Shown: positions 1-8,301 of the stretch, in pieces
How the letters are laid out: the number at the start of each line of letters is the position of its first letter
How positions within the stretch are numbered: position 1 is the stretch's first letter
Source: Aequorivita todarodis
GTDB lineage: Bacteria; Bacteroidota; Bacteroidia; Flavobacteriales; Flavobacteriaceae
Direction: 5' to 3'
DNA length: 64,000 nt
Assembly (NCBI RefSeq): GCF_028561335.1
Contig: NZ_JAQQTG010000002.1
Location: 124,001 to 188,000 of the forward strand
The notes under the pieces: model-generated
What the model saw: only the letters and a program-made list of their open reading frames with translations
What the model was told of the DNA's origin: nothing
Database searches by the model: none
Translations under genes and position numbers: made by a program

Positions 1-30
1 GTTAGGTCTAATCCTTATCCGAATGAATAA
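1..30 (+). CDS. C-terminal tail of an upstream gene (partial)
   Basis: The first frame is open from base 1 and ends at TAA at 28-30, giving the tail VRSNPYPNE. It would overlap the start of the next gene (ATG at 23) by eight bases, an arrangement usual in tight operons of this window. Only nine codons are visible, so neither product nor reality of the gene can be established; a chance open stretch is possible. Confidence 0.25.
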   Translation, partial: VRSNPYPNE

Positions 31-718
31 AAACATCAAAGTAATAATTCCCGCCTATAACGAAGAAGCCTCCATTGGGAAAGTGATTGCTGAAATTCCG
101 GACTTCGTTTCGGAAATAATTGTGGTTGACAATAATTCTACCGATAATACTTCGGAAGTAGCCAAAAGTGCAGGCGCAACGGTGCTCTTTCAACCCAAAG
201 GTGGCTATGGCAATGCTTGTTTGAAAGGGATGGAATACATTTCAGAAGAAGACATAAAACCTGAAATCATAGTTTTTCTCGATGGCGACTACAGCGATTA
301 CCCTTCGGAATTGACAAAAATAGTTGCCCCCATTTTAGAGGATGACATAGATTTTGTGGTGGGCGCACGCGTAAAAACATTGCGGGAAGCTGGTTCGATG
401 ACTTTTCCGCAGCGCTTCGGAAACGCATTGGCAACCAAGTTGATGAAACTTTTTTTCAACTCAAAATTTACGGATCTTGGGCCTTTTCGCGCCATTAAAT
501 ACGAAAAATTGCTCGCCCTAAATATGGAGGACAAAACCTACGGCTGGACAGTAGAAATGCAGCTGAAAGTATTGAAAAAGAAATTTACCTACGTGGAAGT
601 ACCCGTAAAATACAAAAACCGCATTGGCACCTCAAAAGTTTCGGGTACCGTAAAAGGTGCTATCTTTGCGGGCGTAAAAATCCTAAGCTGGATCTTTAAA
701 TACAGTTTCAAAAAATGA
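23..718 (+). CDS. Family 2 glycosyltransferase, dolichol-phosphate-mannose-synthase-like
   Basis: A 231-residue cytoplasmic GT-A glycosyltransferase. The start VIIPAYNEEASIGKVI and the following VVDNNSTDNT are the nucleotide-sugar binding part of GT2 enzymes; FLDGDYSDYP supplies the DxD-type metal/nucleotide site near residue 90, and the ending is a weakly hydrophobic tail (KILSWIFKYSFKK) without full membrane anchors. Family knowledge: such enzymes move a sugar from an activated nucleotide sugar to a polyprenyl phosphate or lipid. The stop overlaps the next gene by four bases (ATGA), so the two glycosyltransferases are translationally coupled and probably act in one surface-glycan or glycolipid pathway. 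Acceptor and sugar cannot be told. Confidence 0.88.
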   Translation: MNKNIKVIIPAYNEEASIGKVIAEIPDFVSEIIVVDNNSTDNTSEVAKSAGATVLFQPKGGYGNACLKGMEYISEEDIKPEIIVFLDGDYSDYPSELTKIVAPILEDDIDFVVGARVKTLREAGSMTFPQRFGNALATKLMKLFFNSKFTDLGPFRAIKYEKLLALNMEDKTYGWTVEMQLKVLKKKFTYVEVPVKYKNRIGTSKVSGTVKGAIFAGVKILSWIFKYSFKK

Positions 719-2205
719 TTCTTGAATCAATAATCATTGCCGTTTATTCCATCGCCCTGCTCCTCATTTTTATGTACGCTTTGGCGCAACTCAACTTGCT
801 GTTCAATTATCTAAGTGCCCGAAAACACCACAAAAACGCACCGACTTTCGATTTTTCAAAAGAAGAAGAAATTCCCTACGTAACCATCCAATTGCCAGTT
901 TATAACGAATTGTATGTTATGCAACGCCTGTTGGATAATATTTCTGAAATTGATTATCCGAAGAAGAAACTGGAAATACAAGTGCTGGACGACAGTACCG
1001 ACGAGTCTTTTGAAGAAACCGCAAATCACATAAAGCAACTCCGAAAAACGGGTTTGGACATTCAGCACGTAACCCGTAAAAATCGTGAAGGCTTTAAGGC
1101 TGGCGCACTAAAGGAAGGCTTAAAGACTGCCAAAGGCGAATATATCGCGATTTTTGACGCAGATTTTCTTCCGAAGAAAAACTGGTTGAAAAATACCATC
1201 CCTTATTTTAAAGACCCCGAAATAGGCGTCGTACAGACCCGTTGGGGGCATTTAAATCGCGATTATTCCATACTTACGCGGGTGCAGGCTTTTGCACTCG
1301 ACGCGCATTTCACTTTGGAACAGGTGGGCCGAAACAGCAAGGGACATTTTATAAATTTCAACGGTACGGCGGGGGTTTGGCGCAAAGCATGCATCCTCGA
1401 TGCCGGGAATTGGGAGGGTGACACACTTACCGAAGACCTCGACCTCAGCTATCGCGCCCAACTTAAAAACTGGAAATTTAAATATTTGGAGGAAGTGGAA
1501 ACACCGGCGGAACTCCCCGTGGTTATCAGTGCCGCGCGTTCGCAACAATTCCGATGGAACAAAGGCGGCGCGGAAAACTTTCAGAAAATGGCTTGGCGCG
1601 TTTTTAAAAGTAGGGATATTTCCCTTAAAACCAAATTGCACAGTTTTCTGCATTTGCTGAACAGCACTATGTTTTTGAACATTTTGATTGTGGCAATCTT
1701 GAGCATCCCGATGCTTTACATCAAAAACGAATACGAGCATTTGAAGCTCTATTTCTACGTTATGAGCTTTTTCGTGATAAGCACGCTTATCTTTTTTATT
1801 TGCTATTGGTTTACCTACAAAAGCATTTATGGCGGTGGATTCAAACATTTTCTGAAATACACGGCAATGTTTTTTACCTTCTTTTCAATAGCCATGGGGT
1901 TTTCGCTGCACAACTCTATTGCGGTTTTGGAAGGCCATTTCGGGAAGAAAAGTGAATTTATCCGTACGCCTAAATTTAACATTGGAGCACTGAAAGATGG
2001 TTGGAAAGGCAATAAATACCTCACCAAAAACATATCGCCCAACGTGATTATTGAAGGGATTTTGATGCTCTATTTTGCCTTCGGAATGTACAGCGCCTTC
2101 GTTGTGGGCGACCAAGGTGGCGATTTCGGGCTATTCCCGTTCCATCTGATGCTTTTTTTGGGGTTTGGGTTTGTGTTTTTTAAATCGCTCACTTCCAAAG
2201 CGTAA
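715..2205 (+). CDS. Membrane family 2 glycosyltransferase, cellulose-synthase-like
   Basis: A 496-residue processive-type GT2. One N-terminal membrane segment (residues about 4-30) is followed by the catalytic domain with VLDDSTDES, the DxD motif IFDADFLP, the acceptor-site EDLDLSYRA and the QQFRW (QxxRW) motif around residue 279; at least four hydrophobic segments follow from about residue 317 onward. This set is that of cellulose-synthase/hyaluronan-synthase-like enzymes that polymerise or transfer sugars at the inner membrane. The ATG overlaps the stop of the preceding glycosyltransferase by four bases. The length and architecture suit a beta-glycan or glycolipid synthase; no PilZ or cellulose operon partners are present, so cellulose itself is not implied. 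Confidence 0.88.
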   Translation: MILESIIIAVYSIALLLIFMYALAQLNLLFNYLSARKHHKNAPTFDFSKEEEIPYVTIQLPVYNELYVMQRLLDNISEIDYPKKKLEIQVLDDSTDESFEETANHIKQLRKTGLDIQHVTRKNREGFKAGALKEGLKTAKGEYIAIFDADFLPKKNWLKNTIPYFKDPEIGVVQTRWGHLNRDYSILTRVQAFALDAHFTLEQVGRNSKGHFINFNGTAGVWRKACILDAGNWEGDTLTEDLDLSYRAQLKNWKFKYLEEVETPAELPVVISAARSQQFRWNKGGAENFQKMAWRVFKSRDISLKTKLHSFLHLLNSTMFLNILIVAILSIPMLYIKNEYEHLKLYFYVMSFFVISTLIFFICYWFTYKSIYGGGFKHFLKYTAMFFTFFSIAMGFSLHNSIAVLEGHFGKKSEFIRTPKFNIGALKDGWKGNKYLTKNISPNVIIEGILMLYFAFGMYSAFVVGDQGGDFGLFPFHLMLFLGFGFVFFKSLTSKA

Positions 2206-2282
2206 AAACTTTATGAAACTTTGAGTTTCTTTGTGCAACTTTGTGAAATAGTTTTACGACAGAGCTTCACGTAGAAATGTCC

Positions 2283-2340
2283 AATGCCTAATGCCTAATG
2301 CCTAATGCCTAATGCCTAATGCCTAATGCCTAATGCCTAA
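2283..2340. repeat. Perfect heptamer tandem repeat (AATGCCT x8)
   Basis: Eight uninterrupted copies of AATGCCT occupy 2283-2338 and end four bases before the ATG of the PaiB-like gene (2345). The upstream spacer (2206-2262) is itself made of variations of ACTTTGTGAA. The tract sits where the ribosome and the 5' leader would be, so copy-number slippage could alter expression by changing leader length. Confidence 0.9.
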
Positions 2341-2344
2341 ATAA

Positions 2345-2950
2345 ATGTATCCACCCCCGCACCACCAAAGCCACGATATTGAAAAAATGATTTCGGTACT
2401 AAAACATTTTCCGTTGGGAATGCTGCTTACTGCGAAGGATGGAAAACCGTTTGTAACGCACATACCTTTTATTTATAACGAAACTTCAAAAAAACTTGTC
2501 GCTCATTTAGACCGAAACAATCCGCAATTGGAAACATTAACCGAAAATGCCGAAGTTACCGTCGTGTTTAAAGGTCCCGATACTTATATTTCGCCAAGCA
2601 TTTACACTACGCCCCAATTGCCAACTTGGAATTACATAATCGTACACGTTACAGGAAGGCTTCAACTTATAAATGAGCCAGAGGCGATAAAGCAAACCAT
2701 GGTGGATATGACTAAATTTCTGGAAGGCAAAGAACAAAATTTCATTCTAAAAAAAGACGATCCGAGAATGGAGCGTTTGATAGATTACATTCAAGCATTT
2801 GAAATTGAAATCACTAATTGTGAAGGGAAATTTAAGCTTTCGCAGGATAAAAATTCGCAGGATTTTGAGAATGCGAAGGAGGAATTAAAGCGAAATTCCC
2901 AGAAGGACGTTTCAATATTTATTGAAGAAATTTACAAGAAAATGACATAA
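2345..2950 (+). CDS. PaiB-like FMN-binding protein
   Basis: A 201-residue cytoplasmic protein of the PaiB / FMN-binding split-barrel family. It opens with the family hallmark MYPPPHHQSHD and continues with FPLGMLLTAKDGKPFVTHIPF and VHLDRNNPQ-like segments typical of PaiB. In Bacillus subtilis PaiB is described as a negative regulator of sporulation and protease genes; most family members are simply flavin-binding proteins of unknown substrate. No PaiA acetyltransferase lies beside it, and it appears monocistronic. The ATG at 2345 follows a perfect eight-copy heptamer repeat by four bases, so its leader is essentially the repeat. The function beyond flavin binding is uncertain. Confidence 0.85.
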   Translation: MYPPPHHQSHDIEKMISVLKHFPLGMLLTAKDGKPFVTHIPFIYNETSKKLVAHLDRNNPQLETLTENAEVTVVFKGPDTYISPSIYTTPQLPTWNYIIVHVTGRLQLINEPEAIKQTMVDMTKFLEGKEQNFILKKDDPRMERLIDYIQAFEIEITNCEGKFKLSQDKNSQDFENAKEELKRNSQKDVSIFIEEIYKKMT

Positions 2951-3032
2951 GACTTTAGGACCAAGGACGTAAGATGAAATCCTTATTAACAGCGTCTTAA
3001 GTCCTTTCTCTTATAGCGCAGCGGTCCTAAGT

Positions 3033-4388
3033 CTATTTCAAATAATTTTTCACTTCCTCAAAATCCAACCCCCCATAATTCCCACTGCTCATCAAAAGCA
3101 GACACGTATCGTCGTACTCCTGCGAAAAAAGATAGGTTTTAAAATCTGCTGGATTTGTGAAAACTACCAAATCATCTCGCTCAAAGGCTTCCTCAATTTG
3201 TTCGCCTTTTATTTCTTCCAACTGTTTAATCATCACTGCGTGTGGCGAGTAGAAAACCACGGCACTATCGGCAGCGTCCAATGTGCCTTTGTATTCTTTT
3301 AAAAATTCCGGATTTAAGCTGCTGTATGTGTGTAATTCCAAACAAGCTATTAGCTTTCTTTCGGGGTATTGGTTTTTTACGGCCTGAGTGGTCGCTTTCA
3401 CTTTGCTCGGCGAATGTGCGTAATCTTTATACGCCACCGCGGTTTTGGTTTCGGCAATTTTTTCCAAACGTTTACTGGCGCCTTTAAAGGTTGCAATGGC
3501 TTCGTAAAAATCCTCGGCATCCACGCCCATCAATTGGCAGATCCAGCGGGCACCCTCAAGATTGTTTAAATTGTGTTTTCCGAAGATTTCAACAGGCATT
3601 GGGCCTTCGGGAGTTTCCAAAAGCGTGGTTCCGTTTTCCACGGAATATTCGGGAGTTTGGTACGGATATTTTTTTATGGGATTTGTCGCTGCTTCCACAA
3701 CGCGTTTTACCTCGGCGTCTTCTTCGTTGTAAATTATTGCGCCGCCGTTGGTTATTTCCTTCAGAAAAATTTCAAACTGCTCCACATAGTTTTCATAGGT
3801 TGGAAAAACGTTGATGTGGTCCCAAGCAATTCCGCTCAGCAAGGCAATATTCGGTTTGTAAAGGTGAAATTTTGGGCGACGGTCTATGGGCGAGGAAAGA
3901 TATTCATCGCCTTCAATGACCATAAAATCATTGTCGTCAGTAATTTTCACCATCGTATCAAAGCCTTCCAATTGGGCGCCCACCATATAATCCACATCTT
4001 TTCCGTGATAGTTCATCACGTGCAGAATCATGGAAGTAATAGTCGTTTTTCCGTGGGAACCACCAATAACCACGCGGGTTTTGTTTTTGGACTGTTCGTA
4101 AAGAAACTCGGGATAGCTGTAGATTTTTAGACCGAGTTCCTTCGCCTTTAAAAGTTCGGGATTGTCTGCTTTGGCGTGCATTCCGAGGATAACGGCATCA
4201 ATTTCCGAAGACAATTTTTCGGGAAACCAGCCTTCTTTTTCGGGCAACAGACCTTTGCTTTTCAACCTACTTTTTGAAGGCTCAAAAACCTCATCGTCGC
4301 TTCCGGTTACCGTATCTCCTTTTTGATGTAATGCCAATGCAAGATTGTGCATCGCGCTGCCGCCAATGGCTATGAAGTGGATTCTCAT
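3033..4388 (-). CDS. mpl: UDP-MurNAc:L-Ala-gamma-D-Glu-meso-DAP ligase (murein recycling)
   Basis: A 451-residue Mur-ligase. The N-terminal Rossmann start MRIHFIAIGGSAMHNLALAL is that of MurC/Mpl, the P-loop is GGSHGKTTITSMIL (residues about 108-121), the central domain has VIEGDEYLSSP, which separates Mpl from MurC, and the C-terminal part carries KDYAHSPSKVKAT. Mpl re-attaches recovered L-Ala-D-Glu-mDAP tripeptide to UDP-MurNAc with ATP, feeding recycled murein back to synthesis in the cytoplasm. It stands alone between converging and downstream genes. A TATCTTTG box lies about 70 bases upstream. The length is normal for Mpl; a true MurC is not ruled out but the EGDEYLSS signature makes it unlikely. 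Confidence 0.88.
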   Translation of the reverse strand: MRIHFIAIGGSAMHNLALALHQKGDTVTGSDDEVFEPSKSRLKSKGLLPEKEGWFPEKLSSEIDAVILGMHAKADNPELLKAKELGLKIYSYPEFLYEQSKNKTRVVIGGSHGKTTITSMILHVMNYHGKDVDYMVGAQLEGFDTMVKITDDNDFMVIEGDEYLSSPIDRRPKFHLYKPNIALLSGIAWDHINVFPTYENYVEQFEIFLKEITNGGAIIYNEEDAEVKRVVEAATNPIKKYPYQTPEYSVENGTTLLETPEGPMPVEIFGKHNLNNLEGARWICQLMGVDAEDFYEAIATFKGASKRLEKIAETKTAVAYKDYAHSPSKVKATTQAVKNQYPERKLIACLELHTYSSLNPEFLKEYKGTLDAADSAVVFYSPHAVMIKQLEEIKGEQIEEAFERDDLVVFTNPADFKTYLFSQEYDDTCLLLMSSGNYGGLDFEEVKNYLK

Positions 4389-4398
4389 AAAATGGTTT

Positions 4399-4426
4399 CA
4401 GGTTTCAAGTTGCAGGTTTCAAGTTG
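4399..4426. repeat. 14-mer direct repeat (2 x 7 phase)
   Basis: Two perfect copies of CAGGTTTCAAGTTG lie side by side in the leader of mpl, starting ten bases upstream of its ATG. The period is a multiple of seven, as in many spacers of this window. Confidence 0.75.
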
Positions 4427-4454
4427 CAAACTAAATTTTTGAATTTTACTTCAA

Positions 4455-4462
4455 CAAAGATA
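4455..4462 (-). promoter_or_regulatory. Candidate -7 box for mpl
   Basis: The minus strand reads TATCTTTG, matching the Bacteroidota -7 consensus TAnnTTTG, 67 bases before the mpl ATG. A TTG at the ideal -33 position is not visible, so this rests on the -7 box alone. Confidence 0.45.
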
Positions 4463-4477
4463 CTTTTTCTAATGTTG

Positions 4478-4495
4478 TCCCGATAGATCTCGGGA
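4478..4495. repeat. Dispersed TCCCGA...TCGGGA palindrome
   Basis: TCCCGATAGATCTCGGGA has six-base perfect arms. Two sister copies with the same outer arms occur at 42965-42982 and 52726-52743, all intergenic, so this is a dispersed REP-like palindrome rather than a gene-specific operator. Confidence 0.7.
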
Positions 4496-4514
4496 TAGAA
4501 TTCATAATTCAGAA

Positions 4515-5489
4515 TTAAAGTGCCAAAATAAGGGATTTTTCCTGTTGGGCTTCCTTAAAATCGTTTCTGCTTAACAATGCTTTGTTTATCCACGTAAGGG
4601 CGATTTGCTTTTTGCCAAGGTTTTTATAGATCTGCGCCAATCGGTAATAGGCCCAATCCTTGGGCACGCCGTCTTTTATGGAATAGTTGGCCAAGTACTC
4701 GCTGAGGCATTCAATACCGTATTCGGGTTCCAAATTGTACTGTGCCGAGATCTTGCCTATTTGGTAATTGAGCTGGTTGCGCTTGTGGATTTTTAAGGAT
4801 TTTGAAGTGGTTTCCAAAGCTTCCTTCGGCTGGTTGTTCTTTTCATAAAGACCGGCAAGTTTTTCATAGGTATGTGGTGAACCGCCTACTTCTATTGCTT
4901 TTTTGTAATACTTCTCCGCATCTTTCGGTCTGCCGGAATACTCGGCGATGTAGCCCTTGGCGAGGAATTCGTCCACTTTTGAAATGGTTCCCAATTCATC
5001 AGCATAGGCAATTGCCTTTTTTTCACTTCCGCCTATAATGCCCGGCAACTGAATGTAAAATTCCACCAAGGCCCAGCGTGTCTCAATATGCTTTGGGTCG
5101 AGTGCTGCGGCACGTTCCAAATGGTGTTTTATATCGCCAATATAGGTTACCGCCCGAATTCGGCTAACGGACAATGCCTTGAAGCCCAACGCGCCGCCGT
5201 ATTTAAAATGGTAATTGGCGTTACTTTCCTCCTCGTTTACCAAACTTTTATAATAGGAAATCGCCGTGTCCCAATCCTTTTGGTAGCCCGCAATATCACC
5301 CAGATATTCACGGGTCTTTTTATCACCGGGATTTTGTTTCAGATACTTTTCAAAAATAGGTTTTGCCTTGCTGAAATTTTCCTGTTTGAAGTATTCCTCT
5401 GCCTGTTGGTAGTTGGTTTGGGCAACTGCAAATAGGGGAAGCAATAACAGAAGAACTATTACTTTTCTAAAGAAATCTATATGATTCAA
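4515..5489 (-). CDS. Exported TPR-repeat protein
   Basis: A 324-residue protein with an N-terminal signal peptide (hydrophobic run IVLLLLLPLFAVAQ ending at AQ near residue 24) followed by tetratricopeptide repeats across most of the chain, for example AEEYFKQENFSKAKPIFEKY and YYKSLVNEEESNANYHFKYG. TPR arrays mediate protein-protein contacts; this one would act in the periplasm. The only possible start is TTG at 5489, because an in-frame stop lies two codons upstream; the TTG is supplied by a tandem 14-mer repeat that abuts the gene. No catalytic domain is seen and the partner is unknown. Confidence 0.8.
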   Translation of the reverse strand: MNHIDFFRKVIVLLLLLPLFAVAQTNYQQAEEYFKQENFSKAKPIFEKYLKQNPGDKKTREYLGDIAGYQKDWDTAISYYKSLVNEEESNANYHFKYGGALGFKALSVSRIRAVTYIGDIKHHLERAAALDPKHIETRWALVEFYIQLPGIIGGSEKKAIAYADELGTISKVDEFLAKGYIAEYSGRPKDAEKYYKKAIEVGGSPHTYEKLAGLYEKNNQPKEALETTSKSLKIHKRNQLNYQIGKISAQYNLEPEYGIECLSEYLANYSIKDGVPKDWAYYRLAQIYKNLGKKQIALTWINKALLSRNDFKEAQQEKSLILAL

Positions 5490-5510
5490 AATTTAAGATT
5501 CAAAATTTAA
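5483..5510. repeat. 14-mer direct repeat overlapping a start codon
   Basis: Two tandem copies of GATTCAAAATTTAA (5483-5496 and 5497-5510). The first copy contains, on the minus strand, the TTG that must serve as start of the TPR protein gene at 5489. Confidence 0.7.
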
Positions 5511-5557
5511 AAAAAAATATTATTAGGTAATTAATTGGTTGTTGATTAATTAAACAT

Positions 5558-5613
5558 TCGGGCACGCGATAAATCGCGAGCCTACTGACTACTGTGTACT
5601 GAACACTGCTTAC
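5558..5613. repeat. Degenerate palindrome joined to ACTGACT-type heptads
   Basis: The first half, GGGCACGCGATAAATCGCGAG (written here as two arms CACGCGAT / ATCGCGAG), resembles the long palindrome at 49698-49725. It runs directly into TACTGACTACTGTGTACTG-type sequence that recurs at 18295, 39423 and 44171. The block ends inside the last codons of the DUF4136 gene. Confidence 0.55.
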
Positions 5614-6131
5614 TTTTTTCCCGGTGGATACTTGGCTAAAATTTTCTGTATAACTGAAACATAATACGCTTCCTTCTGCTGCGGGGTTGCACGTTCCTTC
5701 ATTTCGCCTTCCGCTACGGCCTGCCAAACCAGCTCGTCTTTTTCAACATCTATAAAATCCATCGTTAATTGCTGGTTTACCACATTGCCCCCAATGGGAA
5801 TTCCACCACTCACGCCCACGCCAACATTCCCGCCACCGCCGCCAACTCCAATACCAATAGTGTTCCGCGAGCGGGAAACGCTCTCGCGTGCATAAAAATT
5901 GATAAACAGCTGGGGAGTTTCACTTTTAACAAAACCACGTTGCTGCAGCAGGCTGTCCGTAATCTGCACAATTCGGTTATCGTCGAGCTCGCTAAGACCG
6001 GAGTCTATAGTCGGGAAATAATTATAGGAAGTGTATTTCGAAAAATCTACCTGTTTGTCATAATCCACTGCAACGGTTGCGCCGCAGGAAACCAGGAATA
6101 TGGAGAGTACTAATATTGAAAGGAGCTTCAT
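5610..6131 (-). CDS. DUF4136 lipoprotein
   Basis: A 173-residue lipoprotein of the DUF4136 family. From the chosen ATG (6131) the protein starts MKLLSILVLSIFLVSCGATV, a signal peptide with lipobox LVSC, so Cys16 would be lipidated. The body shows the DUF4136 pattern: VDFSKYTSYNYFP near the start, a glycine-rich turn (IGVGVGGGGGNVGVGVSGG) in the middle, and the closing strand TMDFIDVEKDELVWQAVAEG. A start at 6161 would add ten charged residues before the signal peptide and is less likely. Family members are outer-membrane or periplasmic lipoproteins of unknown role. The gene is followed by the TPR protein gene on the same strand but with a repeat-filled spacer. Confidence 0.85.
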   Translation of the reverse strand: MKLLSILVLSIFLVSCGATVAVDYDKQVDFSKYTSYNYFPTIDSGLSELDDNRIVQITDSLLQQRGFVKSETPQLFINFYARESVSRSRNTIGIGVGGGGGNVGVGVSGGIPIGGNVVNQQLTMDFIDVEKDELVWQAVAEGEMKERATPQQKEAYYVSVIQKILAKYPPGKK

Positions 6132-6248
6132 TGCATTTTTCTTTTCAATAAAAATACGCAAAAACCGAGGACTTGGATTTTAGAAAAGGTTAAAGTTGAA
6201 AAACCATTTTAAGAGAAAACCTAGATTTGCACTTTAAAACGGTTTCGG

Positions 6249-7364
6249 CTAATTCTCTAACGGAACTCGAATTACGGTTTCAACCCCCGAACCAGTGTTT
6301 TTATTTCTTACTTCAAAAAAGTAATTATTGCCATAAAGGTTTTCTAAACGGTCATTGATATTGGCCAGACCCATTCCCCGTTTTAGCAATAATTTATGGC
6401 CCGCTTCAACGGGAGCGCCATTATTTTCAACCCTTATTATCAAGGTTTTTCCTTCTGCGTAAATTTTTACGAGAATTTCCAAATCGGTATGGTTAAAATC
6501 ATAGCCGTGTTTTATGGAGTTTTCCAGAATGGGCTGTAGCAGAAGTGCCGGCACCAATTTGGGAAGCAGGGATTCATCTATTTCTGTCGAAATTTTCAGA
6601 TGATCGGAAAACCTAACTTTTATGATATTGAGATAGAATTCCAAAATGCGCAGTTCCTTTTCCAACGGAATGCGGTTGCTGTCGTTGTCATAAAGTATTT
6701 CCCTTAAAAAATCACTGAGATCGGCTATGGTATCCTTTGCTTTGGCGGCGTCAATATCGGTAAGGACGGCGATTGAGTTTAAGGTGTTGAAAAGAAAATG
6801 CGGCTGCAATTGGGAGGAGAGCATTTTCATACGCGTATTTACCAATTGGGCTTCCAATTTGCCCTGCTTTTTTTCAGCCTTTTTCACCTCTTTCACATAA
6901 TAATAGGTGTAGATTATAAAGACCATGGCAAAGTAGATAAGGAAATTGAGATCTATTACGTACATAAACCTATACATGCTGCGCTCAAAATCATATTCGG
7001 CAAAGGTTGTTCTGCCCAAAAGGATGTAATACAGGTCAACAACCAGCCGAATTACTATTCCTATCAATAGCGAAAATAAAATGTGGGTAGAAATGATTTT
7101 GGTCCACGAGTAGTTTTTTCGAAGAAACCGCTTGGTGCTAATGGCGATCAACGTCATAAAACTTACCACGATTATATAGTCGAAAAGCAGGTTGTCTATT
7201 AAAAATTGGGACCATGAAAAGACCATCATCTTATCCATCCCGAAGATCTGCATATAGGCAGTTTTGGCAATCAGCACCAAATCGAACAGCGCATAAAAGC
7301 CTGCCAAAAGAAGGACTAATTTCAGGTCTATGTATTTCTTGCTTATGGTGTATTTTTTATTCAT
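6249..7364 (-). CDS. LytS-type sensor histidine kinase
   Basis: A 371-residue membrane kinase of the His_kinase (PF06580) type. Four hydrophobic segments fill residues about 15-160, then a short coiled region, then LQPHFLFNTLNSIAVL with the phospho-accepting His near residue 189, and a HATPase_c domain with ENSIKHGYD (N box) and RGMGLANINDRL (G box). No separate periplasmic sensor domain is seen, so the membrane bundle itself is probably the sensor. The ATG overlaps the stop of the preceding LytTR regulator by four bases; the regulator is transcribed first. This is the common Bacteroidota LytS/LytTR pair, signal unknown. Confidence 0.9.
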   Translation of the reverse strand: MNKKYTISKKYIDLKLVLLLAGFYALFDLVLIAKTAYMQIFGMDKMMVFSWSQFLIDNLLFDYIIVVSFMTLIAISTKRFLRKNYSWTKIISTHILFSLLIGIVIRLVVDLYYILLGRTTFAEYDFERSMYRFMYVIDLNFLIYFAMVFIIYTYYYVKEVKKAEKKQGKLEAQLVNTRMKMLSSQLQPHFLFNTLNSIAVLTDIDAAKAKDTIADLSDFLREILYDNDSNRIPLEKELRILEFYLNIIKVRFSDHLKISTEIDESLLPKLVPALLLQPILENSIKHGYDFNHTDLEILVKIYAEGKTLIIRVENNGAPVEAGHKLLLKRGMGLANINDRLENLYGNNYFFEVRNKNTGSGVETVIRVPLEN

Positions 7365-8128
7365 ATTCCTACTTTTTCCAAAAAATCCTTTTTATAGGAT
7401 TTGCTGACACGCAATAACGTATTATCGGCCATACGGGCATCTATTTCCGAAAATTCTGAATGTACTATTTCCTTTATATGCCTCAGATTGACAATGCTGG
7501 ATCTGTGGATCCTAATAAATTTACCGCTGTCCAATGACTCACAGAGATTGCTCAAGGTTTCCCGGAGCACGTACTTTTTGTTTTCAACAAAAATTTCGGC
7601 ATAACTTCCCGAAGCGGTGATGTACATTATATCTTCGGGGTTAAGGAGTATGGTTTTGTTTCCCTGTTTTATCGGCAGCTTGTCAAGAGCCTCCATTTTT
7701 TGCGATTTGGTTTTGTACAAATTGAACAGCTCAATTATGCGCTTCTCAAAGTTTTGGTCCGCTTCGTTTGCTGAAATTTTCCGTACTTTTTCAATAGTTC
7801 TAAAGAAACGTTCGTCCTTAAAGGGTTTCAGCAGAAAGTCGAAGGCGTCCACATCAAAAGCCTTTAGGGCGTAATTGTCGTAGGCCGTAACGAAGATGAC
7901 GATGGGTTTTGGCGAGAGGGTAATCTTTTGCAAAACCTCAAAACCGTTCATATCCTTCATATTGATATCCAGAAAGATGAGGTCGGGCCGTTTTTGGTCT
8001 ATTTCTGCAATTGCGCTTTTCCCGTTGGAACATTCGCCCAGCACTTCCACATCCGGTACTTGCCGGAGCAGGTAGAGCACCCTTTTTCGGGCAAGCTCCT
8101 CGTCGTCAATTACAAGTACTTTTATCAT
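7361..8128 (-). CDS. LytTR-family response regulator
   Basis: A 255-residue two-domain regulator. The receiver domain (residues 1-120) has the acidic pair DDEE, the phospho-Asp in DLIFLDINMKD near residue 55, the switch Thr in FVTAYDNYA and the Lys in LLKPFKD. A short helical linker leads to a LytTR DNA-binding domain from about residue 155, with MYITASGSYAEIF and FIRIHRSSIVNL, the usual family signatures. It is the partner of the overlapping LytS-type kinase downstream. LytTR proteins bind short direct repeats; targets cannot be named here. A near-consensus TATCTTTA lies in the upstream gap on the minus strand. Confidence 0.9.
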   Translation of the reverse strand: MIKVLVIDDEELARKRVLYLLRQVPDVEVLGECSNGKSAIAEIDQKRPDLIFLDINMKDMNGFEVLQKITLSPKPIVIFVTAYDNYALKAFDVDAFDFLLKPFKDERFFRTIEKVRKISANEADQNFEKRIIELFNLYKTKSQKMEALDKLPIKQGNKTILLNPEDIMYITASGSYAEIFVENKKYVLRETLSNLCESLDSGKFIRIHRSSIVNLRHIKEIVHSEFSEIDARMADNTLLRVSKSYKKDFLEKVGI

Positions 8129-8237
8129 GGAAGGCTATTTTTATAATCGTTGTGAAAGGATGTTTTTTTACGTAAAGATATTCAAAATGAAATTGCTCGG
8201 TTGTGTTCCGAATTAAATTTTAGGAACCCATCAACTT

Positions 8238-8276
8238 ATAAAAAGACCATCAGTAGAGTTGTTCCCTGACGGTCTT
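8238..8276 (-). terminator. Rho-independent terminator
   Basis: On the minus strand AAGACCGTCAG pairs with CTGATGGTCTT (one mismatch) around a 12-base loop and is followed by a run of T. It lies just beyond the stop of the exported protein gene at 8302 and ends that transcript. Confidence 0.75.
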
Positions 8277-8301
8277 CCCATAAATTGCAAAGCAACCTCT
8301 T

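Noticed and set aside
1252-1848. 198-codon minus-strand open frame
   Set aside because: It lies entirely inside the membrane glycosyltransferase, whose motifs DxD and QxxRW are in the other strand.
2283-2340. CRISPR array
   Set aside because: The units are seven bases with no spacers; there is no cas gene.
3242-4130. Plus-strand open frames of 81-185 codons
   Set aside because: All are shadows of the mpl gene, with basic, aromatic-rich composition typical of antisense frames.
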